Source of the DNA: Parelaphostrongylus tenuis
Lineage: Eukaryota > Nematoda > Chromadorea > Rhabditida > Metastrongylidae
Reading direction: 5' to 3'
DNA length: 64,000 nt
Assembly: GCA_019055375.1 (NCBI GenBank)
Contig: JAHQIW010000706.1
Location: 46,473-110,472 of the forward strand
Shown here piece by piece: positions 59,117 to 64,000 of this stretch (positions within the stretch are counted from its first letter, which is position 1; the number at the start of each line of letters is the position of its first letter). Both the position numbers and the translations under genes were made by a program. The notes under the pieces are model-generated. The model searched no databases and was not told where the DNA came from. It saw only the letters and a list, made by a program, of their open reading frames with translations.

Positions 59117-59454
59117 AGAATGTTTAGAGCCGTTCGAAGTTGATACCTCAGTAGCTTGCCTACGTTTCGACGGTATCGCCCGCTTCAATAGAGCCACACG
59201 ACCCTCAGTGAACTCTAAAATAGAGTAAGAATGGGGAGATGCTTGGTGATAGAACATGATACTGTGGGTATTATGACTTGAACAAAAAGTGGTAATAGAA
59301 CAATATCATGTGTTATCACTACAAACGTCTCCCATCTTTGCTATAAAGCAGGGCTCAGTGTGGGGCGTGTCTCTTTAATAAAGTGGCGATACCACCGCAC
59401 GTACACAAGCTACTGACGGAGCAACCTCAGACTGCTTTAAGCATTCTCGCAGTC
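59117..59454. mobile_element. MITE-A foldback element (copy 3 of 4)
   Basis: Ends 'ctcagtagcttgcctacgtt' and 'cacgtacacaagctactgac'. Sits inside the left arm of inverted repeat 2. Confidence 0.75.
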
Positions 59455-59845
59455 ACATGATTAACTATTTCGCGTGTTATCTTCAGCAGTGCCTGAGATT
59501 TTCTTCGTCTCAGCCGTTCTTGTTCGGTAGTTTTCATAGACAACTTGAGAACAACAATCAGGTTTGTACATGGGCATGGTGTAATTGATATCGATGTAAG
59601 ATACATTTTTTTACACGAACCGTCATCACATTTTATCCTGCGAATCTCAGCAGTTTTTGCATCGAAGTCGTTTCTTGAATTCATTTCCCACATTTCACAT
59701 GTCCAAATGGTTTCGAATACTTCATTTGCTGCTTCGGCTGTTGCTTTAGGTGTTCTTCCTAATACTGAATATTGTAGAATGCTGATCGAGACTATTCTCC
59801 TTGCGGCATTTTAGTTAGCTAAGCTAAGCCGTTTATCAAGGCGTC
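59427..59845 (-). CDS. Unknown gene fragment ('NDFDAKTAEI' family)
   Basis: The clean 88-codon minus frame 59,427-59,693 is almost the same as the plus frame at 61,560-61,826. The reading continues upstream to about 59,840 without its own Met. See the 61.4-kb entry. Confidence 0.4.
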
Positions 59846-59859
59846 CGTTGTTTCACAGC

Positions 59860-59945
59860 AAAGGAGTATTGGGGAGGATCAAACCAAGGCATTGCTCATG
59901 ATCTTTGTTCAGGGACACACCGAATTATTAACCACTGCGCTTCGC
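59860..59945 (-). repeat. tRNA-like sequence (inverted-repeat left arm)
   Basis: Reverse complement of the 61,300-61,385 sequence, with box-A-like 'gcgcagtggttaataattcg' and box-B-like 'ggtttgatcctcc'. Confidence 0.5.
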
Positions 59946-60158
59946 CAATTCTGTAGAATATGTTACGAACTGAAAGCGCCGTGTTTTCATTCACAGCAAT
60001 CTAATCACATAATCCGTGTGTTTAGTTTATTTTCAGAGATTTTTAGGAGAATCGCTCAAACTAAATTATGGGGGATTTACATATTGATGATTATCGCGGC
60101 AAGATTATGTTAGTATTTTCAAGAATTTCATCACGACATAATTGAGTCGGAAACTCGA

Positions 60159-61085
60159 AGCTTTCTTCGGTGAAACGATAGCAGTCTGGAATTGTCTGGT
60201 ACGATGACACCGTGACGTAGTTATGTCATTGCCTTTCATTTCTGATGATAATGTTACTATTTTCATTTTTTGCAAAGGAAGAATTTTCTAAACGAACGAC
60301 TGATGCGGTAACTGTCACATTAAAGACCAATATGCTATGACAACTAGCATTTTGAAGCAAATATGTCGTTGAAGTATTTATCCATGAAGATTAGTAGTGT
60401 AGTCGATGAGGAATTCCTTTTAGTACGGCTGACAAGGGATGAAGGTCATTTATCCTAAAACTCCATAGATGAGAGCGGTCTGTGCTGTAAAGTAGGCGAA
60501 AGTGCACAGTTCTTTTTTGCGGAATCACGTTGTACTTATTTCCTCTTTAATTTCCAATTTTTTGGTATTTTCACTCCACCTAAGTACTTATTTTCTTTAG
60601 AAATCATGAAGCGCGGTAAGTCTTACAGCGCGCCTTTCAAGCTTGGTTGGGTGAAATACAGTGAAGAAACGTGGAACATTGGCGGCAGCCAATCATTTTG
60701 ATATGACTCAAGGAATAATCACAAATTGAGCTGCTGATAGGAGAAACCTCGAACCTGCAAAGAGTAAACAATGTCGTAAGTTAAAAAGAAAGATAAAAAG
60801 TTGAGAATACTTCGTCATCAAAACCGCTAGTGTTCGTACGTCATTTTTTGCAAAAAACTAAACCGCTCTTATCTAAAGGTTTTTAGAGTGCTTCTATGAT
60901 GAATGTATTATTTACCTTATTTTCTAATTATACAGTCCACAATTATTATATGACCTACCCATTTCTACCCCACACACCATAATCCATATTAATATGAACT
61001 ATTATAGCTTATAACTTGCCTGTCTAAATGATCTACTATGATTTCTATTCAAATCTATAGATTTCATAAATACTATAGGGTAATC
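60159..61085 (+). other. Single-copy spacer of inverted repeat 2
   Basis: 927 bases between the two arms. Holds the HTH fragment at 60.6 kb and AT-rich DNA shared with 25.7-27.9 kb. The block 'gacctacccatttctacccc' is a good anchor. Confidence 0.8.
60606..60800 (+). pseudogene. HTH (psq/CENP-B-like) N-terminal fragment
   Basis: Starts 'MKRGKSYSAPFKLGWVKYSE' after a 'tttctttag' site, continues 'NIGGSQSF', and after a one-base shift 'DMTQGIITN', a stop, then 'AADRRNLEPAKSKQCRKLKR'. Basic residues followed by F-K-L-x-x-V-x-Y, a short loop, and a second helix are characteristic of the N-terminal DNA-binding domain of pogo/Tigger transposases and their domesticated relatives. The frameshift and stop make this copy non-functional. 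No DDE catalytic part follows. Confidence 0.55.
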
Positions 61086-61299
61086 TCGAGTTTCCGACTC
61101 AATTATATCGTGATGATATTCTTGAGAATACTAACATAATCTTGCCGTGATAACCATTAATATGTAAATCCTGTAAATCCCGATTTAGTTTGAGCGATCC
61201 TCCGAAAAATCTCTGAAAATAAACTAGACACCACGGATTATATCATTAGATTGCTGGTGAACGACAAACACGGCACTTTCAGTCCGTAACATATTCTAC

Positions 61300-61385
61300 A
61301 GAGTTGGCGAAGCGCAGTGGTTAGTAATTCGGTGTGTCACCTGAACAAAGATCATGAGCAATGCCATGGTTTGATCCTCCCCAAC
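61300..61385 (+). repeat. tRNA-like sequence with boxes A and B
   Basis: 'gcgcagtggttagtaattcg' (box-A-like) and 'ggtttgatcctcc' (box-B-like) about 46 bases apart; 'gttgg...ccaac' can pair at the ends, but the remaining stems are poor. It looks tRNA-derived and is probably a SINE head, not a working tRNA. Confidence 0.45.
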
Positions 61386-61399
61386 ACTACTCTGCTGTG

Positions 61400-61826
61400 A
61401 AACAACGAGCGCCTTGATAAACGGCTTAGCTCAGCTAACTCCAAGGCCGCAAGGAGAATAGTCTCGATCAGCATTGTACAATATCCAGTATTAGGAAGAA
61501 CACCTAAAGCAACAGCCGAAGCAGCAAATGAAGTATTCGAAACCATTTGGACATGTGAAATGTGGGAAATGAATTCAAGAAACGACTTCGATGCAAAAAC
61601 TGCTGAGATTCGCAGGATAAAATGTGATGACGGTTCGTGTAAAAAAATGTATCTTACATCGATATCAATTACACCATGCCCATGTACAAACCTGATTGTT
61701 GTTCTCAAGTTGTCTATGAAAACTACCGAACAAGAACGGCTGAGACGAAGAAAAATCTCAGCACTGCTGAAGATAACACGCGAAATAGTTAATCATGTGA
61801 CTGCGAGAATGCTTAAAGCAGTCTGA
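61400..61826 (+). CDS. Unknown gene fragment ('NDFDAKTAEI' family), cleanest copy
   Basis: Open from just after a TGA at about 61,398 to the stop at 61,824-61,826, about 140 codons. Blocks in order: 'RLSSANSKAARRIVSISI', 'GRTPKATAEAANEVFETIW', 'RNDFDAKTAEIRRIKCDDG', 'CPCTNLIVVLKLSMKTTEQE', and a basic helical end. The last codons come from MITE-A. Its DNA is related to exon 1 of the Pro-rich family ('NEVNARSAEIL'), so both belong to one expanded family. No start codon or splice sites are certain. It may be an internal exon. No known domain recognised. Confidence 0.4.
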
Positions 61827-62141
61827 GGTTGCTCCGTCAGTAGCTTGTGTACGTGCGGTGGTATCGCCACTTTATTAAAGAGACACGCCCCACACTGAGC
61901 CCTGCTTTATAGCAAAGATGGGAGACGTTGTAGTGATAACACATGATATTGTTCTATTACCACTTTTTGTTCAAGTCATAATACCCACAGTATCATGTTC
62001 TATCACCAAGCATCTCCCCATTCTTACTCTATTTTAGAGTTCACTGAGGGTCGTGTGGCTCTATTGAAGCGGGCGATACCGTCGAAACGTAGGCAAGCTA
62101 CTGAGGTATCAACTTCGAACGGCTCTAAACATTCTTGCAAA
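61803..62141. mobile_element. MITE-A foldback element (copy 4 of 4)
   Basis: Palindrome ending 'cagtagcttgtgtacgtgcg' and 'aacgtaggcaagctactgag', with 'ggtatcgcc' in both arms. Confidence 0.75.
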
Positions 62142-62320
62142 CCATTTGAACGGTTATAGCGAAGTTCGAAAAACAGTCTGATGAAAGCTGATGTCAGCAT
62201 GTGCAATTAATTGAGTGTTCTCTAGTGTTCGTGCAGAATAAACAATACCAATAATTCACAATAGATATCCTTTTTTCTAACTATAAATACATATATATAA
62301 GTATTTATATATCTAGCAGG

Positions 62321-64000
62321 CCACGGACCTCCCTCTTTGAGGGATCCCGTCCGGTTAGTCGCGAGGGCACGTGGCGCGTCCCCAGGTGGTGGATAGGGAA
62401 TAAAACGCGAACCAAAAGCGACCGTGTGCTTCCCAGAGACGCAGGTGGATTCAGGGGACGAGCTCCCTGCTTCTACAGTGCCGACTTGACAAAACTCTAT
62501 TTCTACGAGTCAAGTCGGCCAAAAGCGCTGCAATCAAGCGGCTGGGAAGTACATGGGAGGCGGTTAGGAGTCGCCTCCAACAAATAAGCTCCTCCCGCTC
62601 CTCCGAGAGAGACTGGCAAGCTACTCGTGAGTACCCAGCCCCCACGTTTAGAGCCTGGCAAGCTACACGTTGGTATCAAAAATGCCAAAAACAGTAACAA
62701 AATATGGGCCTCATTCCCCTGACCCCGAAAGAGCCCCTGGTACGGCAGCGCCAGGTAGGACGAGTACGGAGAGGCTGCTAAAATCTCAGGGCCGAACTAG
62801 GCTGCCAAGATCGAAACGGACTAAAATGACGATCTGTACCTACAATGCGAGAACCCTTGCCTCAACAATCCGCTGTAGAAGATCTGTTGATTCAAGCAAG
62901 AAGAATAAGGTACGACGTCCATTGGCCTGGCTGAGACGAGAAGGCGCCATCCTTTTCACGCTGTCTATGACACCGGAGAAGAACTGTTCCTTGGAACATG
63001 CGATCGCAGAGGTGTCGGTGGCGTTGGCGTCCTCGTCAAATCGAATTTGACCGTGAACATTGATTCGTTCGAAACAACTAACAACCCGCATCGACGATTA
63101 CGGTTGAAACGATGTGGTTCTATGCCGGCTTTGACCATCTTCGTTGCTTACGCACCAACATCAAGCTATGACGAAGACGAAGTCGAAGCGTTCTTATATG
63201 GACCTCGAAAAATTCTTCAGAGAAGATCATACATTCTTCAAGGTCATTGTGGGAGATTTTAACGCAAAAATTGGACCTAGAAGAACGTCTGAAGAACGTC
63301 ACATAGGGACCCACGGACTAGAATGGAATGAACAGGGTGAGAGGCTATCCGAGTTTATCATGACGACCCAAACCATCCATGGTAACTCGCAATTCCAAAA
63401 GCCTCTCTCTCAGCGATGGACGTGGGAGTCTCCCAATGGAGAGTACCATAACGAAATAGATCACATCATAGTAATCGAAGGTTTTGGCCCTGACCGACGT
63501 CGCTGTTGTTCCCAAGTTCTACACGGGATCAGACCATCGCCTCCTTCGCGCAACGTTCCGATTATCGAGGAGAGGAGAGAAAGCCGCTAAATTCAAACAA
63601 CGAAGTCCCAGAACTACCATAAACTGGGATGTATTCAAATCATTAGTCGGCTCTTGGGAAGATACCGTTGTCGACAACATCGACGAAGAATAAGATCGAC
63701 TCGTTGAATATCTTCACGTTGGCGCTAAAAAAGCCGAAAGTCCTAAGGTCACGAAGAGACGCTTGTCTCCGCAGACACTCGAGCTGGTACGTCAACGTGG
63801 AATCGCACGAGCCGCAGGCAACCGAACCTTACGTCCGAACTTGCGAAACGATGCAGAGAAGCGATAAAAGAAGACCTTAAAGAGAGAAGAGCAGCAGTTA
63901 TGGCAGAAGCTGCAGAAGCTGGGAAGAGCATTCGCAAAGCCCAGCGAGGCTCGCCAACTATAAGACCAAGATGATTGCACTCCGATACCCTGACGGGACA
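62321..64000 (+). mobile_element. RTE-clade LINE, 5' half, runs off the window
   Basis: Begins 'ccacggacctccctctttga', the same 5' end as the 12-15 kb copy. The 5' UTR is followed by endonuclease blocks in several plus frames: 'MTICTYNARTLAS' (62,826 on), 'ALTIFVAYAPTSSYDEDEVE' (63,047-63,262), 'GDFNAKIGPRRTSEERHIGT' (63,144-63,590) and 'DHRLLRATFRLSRRGEKAAK' (63,484-63,693). By 63,960 the text reaches the linker before the RT. Frameshifts show it is inactive. It abuts the end of inverted repeat 2. Confidence 0.9.

Larger units (their letters stand above)
58931..60158 (+). repeat. Inverted repeat 2, left arm
   Basis: 1,228 bases complementary to 61,086-62,320 with high identity over the whole length. 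Outer end 'cctgctagatatat'; inner end 'gagtcggaaactcga'. Confidence 0.92.
61086..62320 (-). repeat. Inverted repeat 2, right arm
   Basis: Complementary to 58,931-60,158. The outer end 'atctagcagg' is directly followed by the RTE 5' end at 62,321. Confidence 0.92.

Noticed and set aside
61300..61385. Functional tRNA gene
   Set aside because: Box A/B-like motifs are present but the cloverleaf stems do not pair well, and the copies at 25.4 and 59.9 kb have diverged freely.

Overview
The window looks like accessory, repeat-rich chromosomal DNA of a clade V (strongylid, probably hookworm-like) nematode. The evidence is short exons with GT-AG introns, remnants of nematode-type 7TM chemoreceptor exons, RTE-clade LINEs, mariner and Penelope relics, tRNA-derived SINEs and many foldback MITEs. 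The species assignment is inference. There are no bacterial operons, rRNA genes or CRISPR arrays, and I saw no clear functional tRNA gene.

Layout. 1-2.2 kb: decayed LINE on the minus strand. 2.3-5.1 kb: decayed chemoreceptor exons. 3.8-10.6 kb: RTE fragment, SINEs and a 0.54-kb foldback element. 12.0-15.3 kb: nearly full-length but frameshifted RTE with a 9/10 target-site duplication. 15.4-19.3 kb: mostly empty, with one candidate exon. 19.3-20.8 kb: Penelope-like reverse transcriptase relic. 20.9-23.7 kb: compositionally odd DNA without recognisable genes. From 23.8 kb to the end the window is a nested set of segmental duplications. A tail copy (23.8-27.9 kb) is followed by unit copy 1 (28.5-39.7 kb, then an RTE, then 42.7-44.6 kb). 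An inverted segment (44.6-47.34 kb) comes next, then unit copy 2 (47.4-61.09 kb), and an inverted arm (61.09-62.32 kb) that ends at another RTE running off the window.

The most notable gene is in the duplicated unit: a three-exon, polyadenylated, H3.3-type histone H3 gene. Copy 2 (52,768-54,137) is open across all three exons with intact splice sites. It encodes an H3 with Glu at K14 and K27, one residue lost near position 31-32, and Met aligned to K36. Copy 1 (34,228-35,645) keeps those lysines but has a 1-nt frameshift and has lost its stop codon. Both share palindromic TGACGTCA sites upstream. Identity between the two units is patchy: some stretches are almost identical and others clearly diverged, which suggests gene conversion.

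The rest of the unit holds mariner relics, a 5'-truncated RTE, paired SINEs, fragments of an unrecognised multi-exon gene family with conserved phase-2 splice junctions, an HTH (psq/CENP-B-like) protein fragment and two large inverted duplications. Both inverted duplications involve the same 58.9-59.8 kb segment. Alignments were made by eye, so boundaries marked as approximate may be off by tens of bases.
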